In this document: positions 33,059 to 41,724 of the stretch, in pieces
Position numbering within the stretch: position 1 is the stretch's first letter
Layout: the number at the start of each line of letters is the position of its first letter
Assembly (NCBI RefSeq): GCF_000378965.1
Contig: NZ_KB900537.1
Span: forward strand, 124,001 to 188,000
Length of the DNA: 64,000 nucleotides
DNA from: Thioalkalivibrio thiocyanodenitrificans ARhD 1
GTDB lineage: Bacteria > Pseudomonadota > Gammaproteobacteria > Ectothiorhodospirales > Ectothiorhodospiraceae
Direction: 5' to 3'
Translations under genes and position numbers: made by a program
Notes under the pieces: model-generated
What the model saw: only the letters and a program-made list of their open reading frames with translations
Told to the model about the DNA's origin: nothing
The model's database searches: none

Positions 33059-33742
33059 TCAATGGACCCACCGGCGCTCAGCGCCCTCGTGGCCCAGGCC
33101 ACGCGGCCAACTTGATGCCTTGGGGCTTTCGAGCGCCTCGAGCACCCGAAGGATCTCGAAGTAGGCCATCTCGCGCAGCGCCTGGCCGGTCTTTACGCCC
33201 GCGCAGCCATCGAGGTGGCGCAGGTGACGCGCCAGGCCTGTGAGCCCTGTCACCCTGGTCACGGCGCGCGCCTCGCCCCGCTCGCCCATCGAGACAAACA
33301 GCACCTCGGGGGCGACGCACCAGCGCCCGGCGTCTCTGAGCTGCCCGCCGAATACGCACATCAGGCAGTCATCGCCAAGTTCGGCGCGCGCCACCGCAGG
33401 GATCGCGGCCCCTCGCTGGCGCACGCTCAGCACGAAGCGCTTCGCATAGAAGCGATAGGCCTGCGGATAGCCCGGCTCAACACCCGGCGAGGGCGCATCG
33501 AACACCGCCACGGCCACCCCTTCGGGCAACGACAAATCACCCGACTTGAGCGGTGCGCGCGCATCGAGCTCGATGCCGATGAGTGCGGCGTGCGAGATCA
33601 GGCCGCGCACCAGGCGGATAAAAGCCTGATCGGTATCCTCGGGCTTACAGAGCGTATCCAGGAAGCGCCCGAAAGGCGCCAGCTCGCCGGCCAGATCCGA
33701 GACCGAACCGGTAAAGACCTCAGAGGGCCAGATCGGTTCCAT
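33059..33742 (-). CDS. hypothetical protein (227 aa)
   Basis: Starts MEPIWPSEVFTGSVSDLAGE behind AAGGGGACC. Alpha/beta, with a hydrophobic core around RFVLSVRQRGAAIPAVARAE. No family recognised. Overlaps the YbaB-like gene by 23 bases, so likely co-translated. Confidence 0.55.
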   Translation of the reverse strand: MEPIWPSEVFTGSVSDLAGELAPFGRFLDTLCKPEDTDQAFIRLVRGLISHAALIGIELDARAPLKSGDLSLPEGVAVAVFDAPSPGVEPGYPQAYRFYAKRFVLSVRQRGAAIPAVARAELGDDCLMCVFGGQLRDAGRWCVAPEVLFVSMGERGEARAVTRVTGLTGLARHLRHLDGCAGVKTGQALREMAYFEILRVLEALESPKASSWPRGLGHEGAERRWVH

Positions 33743-34043
33743 CGAATGCGGTCCCCTTGGTGATCTCGGAGGAGCGGCGCGCGATCTCGGCATCCGCGTT
33801 CTCGATCGCCTGGTTGATCAGATCGGCCAGATCGCGCGTATCATCGCCGCTGAGCGCCGGGGCCTTGATCTCGACGAGCTTGTGGTCACCGCGCACCCGC
33901 ACCTCAATGCCTTTCTCGGGGTCGGCGGCGCTGAACTCCTCAGCCGAGATCTCCTTCTTGAGCTGGCGCAGCGCGGCCTGCGTCTTGAAGGCGCTTTTGA
34001 GAACCTTTCCCGCCTTCATGGTGTTGCTGATCATCTTTCTCAT
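33720..34043 (-). CDS. YbaB/EbfC-like nucleoid protein
   Basis: 107 residues. Helical N-terminus, central strand pair EVRVRGDHKLVEIKAPALSG and helix RDLADLINQAIENADAEIA follow the YbaB/EbfC layout; such small dimers coat DNA. Ribosome-binding site GAGGAG. Sits between the topoisomerase fragment and the 227-residue gene. Confidence 0.6.
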   Translation of the reverse strand: MRKMISNTMKAGKVLKSAFKTQAALRQLKKEISAEEFSAADPEKGIEVRVRGDHKLVEIKAPALSGDDTRDLADLINQAIENADAEIARRSSEITKGTAFDGTDLAL

Positions 34044-34083
34044 CTGTAACTCACTCCTCGGTTGTTCGGTTATCGGTGGCGGA

Positions 34084-34866
34084 TCAGTCTTTGTTCTGGT
34101 CGATCCATTGCGAGAGGGTCTTGCTTTCGCGCATCGCCTTGGCCGGGATCGACACGCCCTTGCGCTCGGCGATGCTCTTGGCGAATTCGAGCTGCTTCTC
34201 GCTCGGGGGGAATGGCTTGCTGGCGTGCTCGTCCAGGAACTTCCTGCATACGCCGGCGTCGGTCTCGCAGTTCTCAGGCAGGCTCAGGTTGAGCGCCGCG
34301 GCCAGCTTCTGCGCAAACGCGATCTGTTTCTCGGTGGGTGCTCCAGACATTGTGTCTCCTCGGTGCGTTGTTGATGAGGGCCTCGCGAGGCCCTTGAGTG
34401 TTTCGATATCGCAGGAAAGCTTTTTCACCAAAGCCGCCTCAAAGCGCTCGCGGGTCAGCTTGCCTTCCTGAATCCCCTGGAGCGCCGCTTCCCATCGGGC
34501 GGTCTCGGCCACGTCGTATAGCGACTCGGGCAGGAACTCGATCAGCTCGCGGCCCTTGTCGGTGGAGATGATGTGCTTGCCTTTGTTGATGAGCAGGCCG
34601 TGGCGCTTGAGCGTCTCAATGATCGAGGCGCGCGTGGCGCCCGTGCCCAGCCCGGTGACCTGTTTGAGGGTCTTGGCGAATTCGCGCTCCGCGACGAACT
34701 TCGATGCGGCCTCCATGTCATCGACCAGCGTGCCCTCGCTATAGCGCGCCGGCGGCTTGGTCTTCTTCGCCTTGATCGAGACCGACAGCACGCTGGCCAT
34801 CTCGCCATCGCTCACTGGCGGCAGGATCTGCTCCTCGCCCGAGCTCTTTTCGGTGGAATCGGCCAT
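34084..34866 (-). CDS. topoisomerase III C-terminal domain protein, truncated
   Basis: 260 residues. KPPARYSEGTLVDDMEAASK, TGLGTGATRASIIETLKRHG and KGKHIISTDKGRELIEFLPE are the late part of TopB (domains after the catalytic tyrosine), followed by two SEKQ-type terminal repeats as at the TopB end. The TOPRIM and tyrosine parts are missing. A second start (MSGAPTEKQ, ATG 34350) has its own GAGGAG eight bases upstream, so a separate 88-residue product may also be made. Confidence 0.7.
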   Translation of the reverse strand: MADSTEKSSGEEQILPPVSDGEMASVLSVSIKAKKTKPPARYSEGTLVDDMEAASKFVAEREFAKTLKQVTGLGTGATRASIIETLKRHGLLINKGKHIISTDKGRELIEFLPESLYDVAETARWEAALQGIQEGKLTRERFEAALVKKLSCDIETLKGLARPSSTTHRGDTMSGAPTEKQIAFAQKLAAALNLSLPENCETDAGVCRKFLDEHASKPFPPSEKQLEFAKSIAERKGVSIPAKAMRESKTLSQWIDQNKD

Positions 34867-34878
34867 CGCTTTGCGCCC

Positions 34879-35364
34879 CTACAGGTACGACCAGGAGCCG
34901 CGCGCGGCCGGTGATGCGTAGCGCTCCACGCGCGCCTGGCCGGCGCCCTTGATCTTGAGCTCATAGACACGCACGCCCCGCCGGCAGAGATAATCGAGGC
35001 CTTTCGTGTCGCGGTAGTGGTTTGCGAAGTAGAGCTCGGCGACGCCCGCGCCCGCGATGCGCTTGGCGCACCCAAGGCATGGGCTGTGGGTCGTGAACAC
35101 CTTCGCGCCCGCGCCGGATTCCGTCGATCCGGCCAGCTTGTCGAAGGCGTTCTCTTCGGCGTGCAGGACATCGGGGAGGGTGTTGTTGTCGGCATCCTCG
35201 CAGCCGTTATCCCAACCGGGCGGGGTGCCGTTGTAGCCGATCGAGATGATGCGGTGCTGGGTGTTGACCACCACGCACCCCACCTTCAGGCGCGTACAGC
35301 TGGAGAGCTCGGCGAACACGTGCGCGGTCTGCATATAGGCACACAAGTGCTTGATTTTCATCAT
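34879..35364 (-). CDS. deoxycytidylate (dCMP) deaminase
   Basis: 161 residues. Zinc-binding HAEEN and PCLGCAK plus SSCTRLKVGCVVV match dCMP deaminase, which makes dUMP for dTTP synthesis. Phages and large plasmids carry it to tune nucleotide pools. Tandem ATGs at 35364 and 35361; CGGAG upstream. Own element at 35421. Confidence 0.86.
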   Translation of the reverse strand: MMKIKHLCAYMQTAHVFAELSSCTRLKVGCVVVNTQHRIISIGYNGTPPGWDNGCEDADNNTLPDVLHAEENAFDKLAGSTESGAGAKVFTTHSPCLGCAKRIAGAGVAELYFANHYRDTKGLDYLCRRGVRVYELKIKGAGQARVERYASPAARGSWSYL

Positions 35365-35420
35365 CTCCGTTTATCCTCAACGCGCCGTGAAAGTGAGCGC
35401 GCCCGTGATAGGCGCCCCTT

Positions 35421-35429
35421 GTATAGCGA
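35421..35429 (-). promoter_or_regulatory. TCGCTATAC-family promoter core
   Basis: Minus strand TCGCTATAC with GCAAA ending exactly 17 bases upstream of TATAC. Confidence 0.65.
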
Positions 35430-35574
35430 ACGCACAAAACTCTTTGCACGCAGACCCCGACAGGGTCGTGCGGATCACGGTCCGAGGCGACAGTTCTGTT
35501 TGAGTTGAAGTTGAAAGCCTATATACTTGATGTATACTATGAAGCCTCGTTTATCACCCCCGGGAGATCGCTTC

Positions 35575-36258
35575 ATGGATCAACAGGCATTCAGGAAGCT
35601 CTGTGACTCCATCGCCGCCAGCAAGGAAGAGACGCGCCTGCTGCGCGAGGTGTTTTTCGCCAAGCGCCGCCCGACCGACATCGCGTCAAGCACCAGCGTC
35701 TCCTACCAGACGCTTCGAAACGCCATCGAGCGCATCGCGCGCGAGCGGGTTCGAACCCAGGGCCTGCCGCGTACCTGGCGTGCAGCACTGGTGGTGGTGC
35801 CCGCGGAGATGGCCAGCGAGATCTACCAGATGGAGCAGGAGGCACGCGCCCGCCAGACGAGTGATTCGGCCGCGCGCCTGACCACCCGGGCGATCTCCGC
35901 CCTGCCCAAGCGCGTGCGCGTGGTGCGCCGGCGTACCAGCGCGCGCAAGCGCCCCGCCGCACCCGTGGGCAAGGTGTTCGAGGTGGACGTGGATATGAGC
36001 GTGCTGGCCACCCCGAAGAAGAAAAAGAAGAAGAGCGCAAAGAAAGCCAGGACGGCGCCCAAGAAGAAGGCAGCCCGAAAGACGGTCAAGAAGACAGCCA
36101 AGAAGACAGCCAAGAAGACGGCCCGAAAGACACCAGTCCCCGCCGCCAAGACCGCGCGCAAAGCAACAACCAAGGCGGCGCGGGGCGCGACTTCCGGTAA
36201 GGCCTCCGCTGCGCCGCGCAAGAAAACCACCAAGAAAAAGGCGCGCACCGCGCGCTGA
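35575..36258 (+). CDS. HTH protein with histone H1-like tail
   Basis: 227 residues. N-terminal 60 residues (MDQQAFRKLCDSIAASKEET, ASSTSVSYQTLRNAIERIAR) look like the TrfB/KorA helix-turn-helix. From about residue 105 the chain becomes basic, and from about 145 it is a Lys/Ala/Thr-rich tail with KKTAKKTAKKTARKT, like bacterial histone H1-type proteins. It likely binds a specific site and also coats DNA. Start behind GGGAG; a shorter upstream ATG after TATACT is less likely. Confidence 0.75.
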   Translation: MDQQAFRKLCDSIAASKEETRLLREVFFAKRRPTDIASSTSVSYQTLRNAIERIARERVRTQGLPRTWRAALVVVPAEMASEIYQMEQEARARQTSDSAARLTTRAISALPKRVRVVRRRTSARKRPAAPVGKVFEVDVDMSVLATPKKKKKKSAKKARTAPKKKAARKTVKKTAKKTAKKTARKTPVPAAKTARKATTKAARGATSGKASAAPRKKTTKKKARTAR

Positions 36259-36268
36259 GCGAGGCGAC

Positions 36269-37162
36269 TCAGGCGCCGCCCGCGCGCTCGATATTACGGA
36301 TCCGTGCCCGGGTCGTCGGGTGCGTGGAGATCACCCCGCCAAAGGAGGGCTCGATGCCGCCCGAGAGGCGCATCAGCGTCTGCACCGCCGCCTCCTCGCC
36401 GGCGATCTGTGCCCCCTCGCGATCGGCCCTGTATTCCATCCTGCGGTTGATGAGCAAATCGAGCAGGCGCAGCACCCGCCAGATCGCGCGATCGAGCAGG
36501 ACACAGATATAGAAGACGCCCCGTATGGGTAGCAGGATCAGGCCGATGAGGCTCTGCATCAACGGCAGTGCGGCCGTGATGCGCACGGGCAGCAGCACCG
36601 CCTCGAACTGAAGGCGCGCCAGACCGACGCGGCTTCTCGCGCTGGCCAGCCAGAACCCCAGACTGAGCGCATCCCGGCGCCTGATGTGGGAGAGCTCGTG
36701 GGCGATGACGAACTCGAGCTCGCGCGCGGGCAGGGCATTGACCAGCCCCTCGGTGAGCACGATCGCCGAGCGCAACGGGCCGGCCAGCGCAAAGGCGTTG
36801 CCGTTGGGGGAGTCGAGGAGGTAGAGCGCGGGCGGGCGCATCCCCCAGCGCCTGGCGATGCGCTCTGCGCAGCGCGAGAGCACATCTCCGTCCGGGAGAC
36901 GGCGAAGCTTTAGATCCCCGGCAAGCCGGGAGAGGTCGACGCTCAGGGGTGTGACCAGAAAGACGGCCACCTGGAGGGTGAAGATCAACACCCCCAGGGC
37001 CAGGGTCAGCTCGAGCATGCTCGTGCCAAGGCGCACCAGCGCCGGGGGCTCCAGGAAGAAGTACGCCGGCAACACGACAAGGGCGGCGAACACCACCCCA
37101 AGGATCAGCAGGCTCGAGGCGAGCAGGGCCATCAGCGTCAGGCTGACCCGAATGAGCGCCAT
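36269..37162 (-). CDS. M48 family zinc metalloprotease (HtpX-like)
   Basis: 297 residues. Two N-terminal membrane segments, zinc motif VIAHELSHI at about 152 and second glutamate in RMEYRADREG, as in HtpX-type membrane proteases. It sits directly after the TraF-type peptidase gene (stop and start three bases apart), suggesting a role in processing or quality control of transfer proteins. Confidence 0.85.
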   Translation of the reverse strand: MALIRVSLTLMALLASSLLILGVVFAALVVLPAYFFLEPPALVRLGTSMLELTLALGVLIFTLQVAVFLVTPLSVDLSRLAGDLKLRRLPDGDVLSRCAERIARRWGMRPPALYLLDSPNGNAFALAGPLRSAIVLTEGLVNALPARELEFVIAHELSHIRRRDALSLGFWLASARSRVGLARLQFEAVLLPVRITAALPLMQSLIGLILLPIRGVFYICVLLDRAIWRVLRLLDLLINRRMEYRADREGAQIAGEEAAVQTLMRLSGGIEPSFGGVISTHPTTRARIRNIERAGGA

Positions 37163-37163
37163 G

Positions 37164-37751
37164 CTACCAGAGCGGCCCGTAGATCAGGCCCACGACGCGC
37201 TCGCGCGGGATCAGACCCTGGTAGCGCGAATCAAAGCTCCTGGGGTGCTCGGCGGTCACGTAGAGAAACCCGGGCTTGATCTCGAGCGCCTCGAACGCCG
37301 GCAGATCAGGGATCTCCTGGCCCTGGATGTCGTGGCTCAGCATGCGACCCAGCGCCCGGCAGTGCCTGAGCGGATCGCGCGCATGGGCCCGGCTCTCGCA
37401 GGCAAAGTGCGTGTGCTCGTGCGTCTGGAGCCAGGCGCCCGGCAGCGCGCCGACACGCTTGGCAAACACCACGCTCTCGTTGACGATCCCGCGCCCGCGG
37501 GCCCACTCGGGGATCACCGGCCGGTAGGCGATGGAGTCGGAGGCGCTGAGCTCGTGATCGGGCGCGATCTGCTTCATGACGTACCATCCCGTCGGGATCG
37601 AGGGAGTGGTGACGTAGAGGATGCGATAGGGCTGCGCCAGAAAGAGCGCGATCAGCAGGGCGCATGCGCCCACCGGCAGGGCCACCCCGAGCACCAGGCG
37701 GCGCACGTCCAACCCGCGCCCGCCCGCGCCCTCGCGTGCGAGCGCGCTCAT
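37164..37751 (-). CDS. traF: conjugative signal peptidase, TraF-type (S26)
   Basis: 195 residues. One N-terminal membrane segment, then TPSIPTGWYVMK with the catalytic Ser, Lys in VFAKRVGALPG and the S26 box SFDSRYQGLIPRERVVG. This family trims or cyclises pilins in plasmid transfer. Overlaps the trbI-like stop by four bases. Confidence 0.83.
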   Translation of the reverse strand: MSALAREGAGGRGLDVRRLVLGVALPVGACALLIALFLAQPYRILYVTTPSIPTGWYVMKQIAPDHELSASDSIAYRPVIPEWARGRGIVNESVVFAKRVGALPGAWLQTHEHTHFACESRAHARDPLRHCRALGRMLSHDIQGQEIPDLPAFEALEIKPGFLYVTAEHPRSFDSRYQGLIPRERVVGLIYGPLW

Positions 37752-38269
37752 GGCAGAAGTTCGGTCGAGCGTTGCAGGCGATCGTCAGCGACGCCTTCGT
37801 TGTGCTCGCGAAGGCGCTGTTCTTCGTTCCTGGCGGTCGCTTCTCGCATGATGGTCAGACCGATATCCACGGGCGCGACGTCCTCGACGTAGCGCATGGG
37901 GTCCACCGTTGGGACATCGGTCGGCAGCCCGAGCGCCTCGAGCACCTCGTCGGTGATATCGTAGACATCGCCCGCCACGATGGCCTGCTTGACCAGTACG
38001 ATGGTCTGGGGCCCGGCGATCTCCTGGATCACCGATTGGCTCTGGCGCCCGATGCGGTTCAGGGCAACCAGCACATCGGTGTCCTCGCTCGTGATCAGCC
38101 CCGCAGCAATGGCGCGCTGGGCGTTGGCGAGACGGGTCGGGTCGAGAGAGACGACCTGGCCGTGCGATGCGCCGGGGGGTTTGAACTGGGTGTAGACCAG
38201 GTACGCGCTCATGCCCGCCAGAAGGAGCAGTACGCCATACATGGCAAGATCGCTTATCGTCAGCTTCAT
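37748..38269 (-). CDS. TrbI-like conjugation membrane protein
   Basis: 173 residues. One N-terminal membrane helix, then ANAQRAIAAGLITSEDTDVL and PQTIVLVKQAIVAGDVYDIT, resembling F-type TrbI. Start behind AGAGGAATAG, just after a terminator-like hairpin, so its level may be set by read-through from traC. Assignment moderate. Confidence 0.55.
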   Translation of the reverse strand: MKLTISDLAMYGVLLLLAGMSAYLVYTQFKPPGASHGQVVSLDPTRLANAQRAIAAGLITSEDTDVLVALNRIGRQSQSVIQEIAGPQTIVLVKQAIVAGDVYDITDEVLEALGLPTDVPTVDPMRYVEDVAPVDIGLTIMREATARNEEQRLREHNEGVADDRLQRSTELLP

Positions 38270-38282
38270 GACTATTCCTCTA

Positions 38283-38304
38283 AAAAGAGGCCCCCGAAGG
38301 GGCC
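38283..38304 (-). terminator. hairpin between traC and trbI
   Basis: Minus strand GGCCCC, TTCG, GGGGCC, TCTTTTT; inside an operon, so a partial terminator is likely. Confidence 0.65.
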
Positions 38305-38350
38305 AATAGGGCAACACTCTTTATTTGACACTTCCGTGTTCCTTGTGTAG

Positions 38351-41002
38351 CTAATTCTGCGGCCACATTTTCCTGTAATCTTCGGCGGCGCACTGATCGA
38401 TCGCCTGTTCGAGCGTCATCCCGCTGTTGACCAGCTGCTCGAGCTTGGCGAGATCGTCCGGATTGGTGGTGTAGGTCCAGTAGGAGTGCTTGTCGACGAT
38501 GAAGCGGTAGAGCCCGACCCCGTTGTCGTGTTCGACGAACACCTCGGAGAACCCGTTGCCGGGCATGACGGTGGCGATGATATCCTGCAACCACTCGCTG
38601 TCCGGCAGCATCTCCTTGTCTTTGGCGAACTTCATGCTGCTGCCTTTCTGCTTGAGCGTGAACTTCCACGGCGCGTTGTCGTAGGCCGCCTGGGCGGCCG
38701 GCGAGAGGAAGTAGTCGGCGAAGCTCTGCGTGATCACCCCGGCCGAGCCGTTGTACTTACGCACCCGGCGAAAGGCCGTTTCGATGAATTTCCCGGTTTT
38801 CGCCTCACCGAGCAGCGACCACGCCTCATCGATAATGATCGTCTTTTTCAGCGCACGGGAAGACTGATACATCTCGCGCGTGATAAAGCTCACCAGAATG
38901 CTCAGGATCACCGAGCGAAGCTCTGAGTCGTTCTCGAGCTCCTCGAGCTCCAGGATGGTGAACTTGTTGGTGAACTTGATCTCCGGCTTGCCGTTGAACC
39001 ATTGCGCGTAGCGCCCGACCGCGTAGGGCTCGAGCTGGAGGGCGATGTTGCGCGCGCGCTCATCATCAAACGCGGAGAGATAGTCGTAGACGTGGCGCGT
39101 ATCCATGCGATCCTGCTTCTCCACCCAGGTCTCCCAGATCGCCTTCTCGATGATCTGCAAGTCATAGTCGGTCTGCTGACCCTGGGGGAACGCCATGGTC
39201 GCCACCATGGCCTTCAGGGAAGGCAGCATTTCAGTGATCTCGCCGCCATCCTCCTGGATCTTGCCTTCCTCCTCCAGGCCATCGGGGTGGTACTTCTTGT
39301 TGGTCAGGCCCCAGAAGGGGTTGAGCGAGCGCGGGTTCGAGGGGTGGAACTCCAGCACTTCGCCCCCGAGCCGGTTGGCCAGCTTCTGGTAGGAGCGGCC
39401 CACGTCGATCACGCGCGCGATGCCGCCGCGCGCCAGGATGTCGCAGATGAACTCGTTGATGAAAAACGACTTGCCGGCGCCCGAGGTCGCGGTCGTGATC
39501 CAGTTGTAGGAGGTATCCGAGGAGAACACGTCGATGCAGGCCAGCTGGCCGCGGCGCGAGGTCAGCAGCATGCCGCTGTTCTTCGGATGAGATCCGCTCC
39601 AGTCGCCCTGCACGAAGGACAGGCAGGCGGCATTGAGCGAATGCATGGTGGTGGCGCGCTGGAGTCCGCGCCCCGGCTGGTCCATGCTGGGGCTGAACGA
39701 GAGCGGCAGGCTCGCCATGAACACGGGCAGCGTGATGAATCGCTCGGGCGAGAGCTTGAAGTCAGCGTTCTCCCAGAGCGCGGCCACCTGCTGCGCGTCG
39801 CGCTGCGCGAACATGTCGGCCGAATAGACGTTGATGCCCGAGTAGGCGCGCACCAGGTTGTGCCCGGCGCGGGTCTGGGTGAGCAGGTTGTCCACGGCGT
39901 TTCTCTGCTCGTAGAGATGGCCCATCATCGACTTGTACCACTCGGAGTCGGACATGGCCTGCTTGTTGAGATTGCCGAACTTGAAGGTCAGGCGCTCGCG
40001 CCCCTTGTCCGGGTCCTGGATCAGGATATTCGTGTAGGCGTAGAAGACCCGGGGGATGCGCTCCTCTCGCGAGAGCGGATCGCCCAGCAGGCGCGCCATG
40101 TTGGGCAGCGTGTGCGGACTGCTCGGGAAGGAGTCGACCGTCATCGCCACCATGCGCACATCGAGATTGTGGTTGGTCTGTCCGAGCTGCTCGCCGGCCT
40201 GCTTGCTTCCGGTGGGCGTGCGGCTGAAAGAAAGCGTGCCGTCTTCGCACACCCGGATGCGGGTCTCCTTCTCGATCAGCTCCTCCTGCAACGGGCGATC
40301 AGAGGCGTTACTGACCAGCTCCGCCGGCGGAATGTGCGGGTTGCAGATCTCGCGCAGGAATTGCTTGACCGCCTGCTCATCGAGCTCCCAGGAGGGGATG
40401 CTGGTGCCCCAGAACGCCTCTTTGACGGTATCGCGAATGTCGTTGACGATGCCAAGCCACTGCTCGACTTCGCGTCGATTCGAGACATCGCCGTTAAACG
40501 GCACGCGCGCGCTGAACACGTAGCGGATCATGCGCGGATGAAGCTTCTGACCGGGCAGAGCCGAGAGCTGCGCCGAAGTGAGCATCATGAAATCATGACG
40601 CCGATGCGCCATCTCGCGAATCATCGGGTGCTGGCACCGCTTGAGCCGCGCCTCGAGCCAGGTCTCGACATAGGGCTTCACGTAGGAAGAGGACAGCACC
40701 CCGAACTGAAGGGAGGATCCCGCCGGAAACGCCTTGATGATCTGCTCGATCTGGCGCTCTGAGTTGGTGCCCGCGACCACCAGGGGCGCGTACTCGAGAA
40801 AGAATCCACAGGATGGTCCTTCGCCGTCATCGAGAAACAGCAGATTGCGTTCCTTGTCGAAATCGCGATAAGGCAGGAGCTCCGAGAAGCGCTCACGCTC
40901 AAGCAGGTTGTTGGCCTGCGCCACTGTCACAGGTGTCTGCGAGGTGCCCGCGGGGCGAACCCACTGCGCAAACTTTCGAGAGAGGCTGTCTACGATCTTC
41001 AT
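38351..41002 (-). CDS. traC: type IV secretion ATPase TraC (VirB4 family)
   Basis: 883 residues. Walker A TSGAGKSFF and Walker B KKTIIIDEAWSLLGEA, plus YDNAPWKFTLKQKGSS near the end, define the F-type TraC/VirB4 ATPase that powers pilus assembly on the inner face of the inner membrane. The N-terminal 400 residues are the usual TraC_F domain. Start ATG after ACAGGGA. Follows traV. Confidence 0.92.
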   Translation of the reverse strand: MKIVDSLSRKFAQWVRPAGTSQTPVTVAQANNLLERERFSELLPYRDFDKERNLLFLDDGEGPSCGFFLEYAPLVVAGTNSERQIEQIIKAFPAGSSLQFGVLSSSYVKPYVETWLEARLKRCQHPMIREMAHRRHDFMMLTSAQLSALPGQKLHPRMIRYVFSARVPFNGDVSNRREVEQWLGIVNDIRDTVKEAFWGTSIPSWELDEQAVKQFLREICNPHIPPAELVSNASDRPLQEELIEKETRIRVCEDGTLSFSRTPTGSKQAGEQLGQTNHNLDVRMVAMTVDSFPSSPHTLPNMARLLGDPLSREERIPRVFYAYTNILIQDPDKGRERLTFKFGNLNKQAMSDSEWYKSMMGHLYEQRNAVDNLLTQTRAGHNLVRAYSGINVYSADMFAQRDAQQVAALWENADFKLSPERFITLPVFMASLPLSFSPSMDQPGRGLQRATTMHSLNAACLSFVQGDWSGSHPKNSGMLLTSRRGQLACIDVFSSDTSYNWITTATSGAGKSFFINEFICDILARGGIARVIDVGRSYQKLANRLGGEVLEFHPSNPRSLNPFWGLTNKKYHPDGLEEEGKIQEDGGEITEMLPSLKAMVATMAFPQGQQTDYDLQIIEKAIWETWVEKQDRMDTRHVYDYLSAFDDERARNIALQLEPYAVGRYAQWFNGKPEIKFTNKFTILELEELENDSELRSVILSILVSFITREMYQSSRALKKTIIIDEAWSLLGEAKTGKFIETAFRRVRKYNGSAGVITQSFADYFLSPAAQAAYDNAPWKFTLKQKGSSMKFAKDKEMLPDSEWLQDIIATVMPGNGFSEVFVEHDNGVGLYRFIVDKHSYWTYTTNPDDLAKLEQLVNSGMTLEQAIDQCAAEDYRKMWPQN

Positions 41003-41055
41003 TTAGCAATCCCTGTATCTAATGAACGGGCCGCCCAGGCAGCGCCGCTTGCGGG

Positions 41056-41628
41056 TTATCGAGGCACGTTCGGGACGAGGCGCTCGTGAGGCTGTACGAT
41101 CCCGGCGCGCTCGCGCACCTCGGCATCGGCATCATCGGAACTCGTTTGCGCCTCCGGGCTCTTCGGGTTGAAGCCGAGATTCTCCGGGCGAAGCGGCGTG
41201 ATCACGCCCGCCCCCTCACCAGGGGCCGTCAAGGTGCCGAAGTTCCAGTAACCCTCGGTGGTGAAGTAGAGGTATTCCCCGCCGTGCAGAACGCCCTCGG
41301 CGCTCTGATACGGGGCGATCCATAGCTGATGGACCGAGGGGGGCGTATAGACCGGCTTGCCGCGCTCATCGGGCATCGGGAACCCCGGGAACACCCTTTC
41401 GCCGACCACTCCCTGGCGCTCTGCCGACTGGCCACCATTGGCGCCGGAGCGCTCATGCACGTTCTCGCGCGACCCGAAGTCGCCCAGGGCGGCGGAGTGG
41501 GTGTCTTCCAGGCTCTTGCAGTAGCCCTCGGCGCTGTTGAGTGGGCACGAATAGCTCGGGCTCGATGCGCACCCGGCGGCGAACAGGGAAACTGCGCCAA
41601 TCAGGATCAGTGTCTGGTAGGGCTTCAC
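41056..41628 (-). CDS. traV: TraV outer-membrane lipoprotein
   Basis: 190 residues. Lipobox LFAAGC at residues 15-20 of the signal peptide, then CPLNSAEGYCKSLEDTH, the TraV cysteine signature. It anchors the secretion channel in the outer membrane. Start GTG behind GGAGTC. Own element at 41706, inside the traB-traV gap. Confidence 0.88.
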   Translation of the reverse strand: MKPYQTLILIGAVSLFAAGCASSPSYSCPLNSAEGYCKSLEDTHSAALGDFGSRENVHERSGANGGQSAERQGVVGERVFPGFPMPDERGKPVYTPPSVHQLWIAPYQSAEGVLHGGEYLYFTTEGYWNFGTLTAPGEGAGVITPLRPENLGFNPKSPEAQTSSDDADAEVRERAGIVQPHERLVPNVPR

Positions 41629-41705
41629 TTGTATGACTCCTTCAGTCGTTTAGCGGTGCGCCAGCGGCCGTTACATAGGGGGCGAGCATTCACTCAAACC
41701 CTCAT

Positions 41706-41714
41706 GTGTAGCGA
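41706..41714 (-). promoter_or_regulatory. TCGCTATAC-family promoter core, traV
   Basis: Minus strand TCGCTACAC with CAAC 17 bases upstream. Confidence 0.6.
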
Positions 41715-41724
41715 CTATTGGCGA

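Noticed and set aside
39002-40762. 586-codon plus-strand frame opposite traC
   Set aside because: Shadow of traC; no signals of its own.
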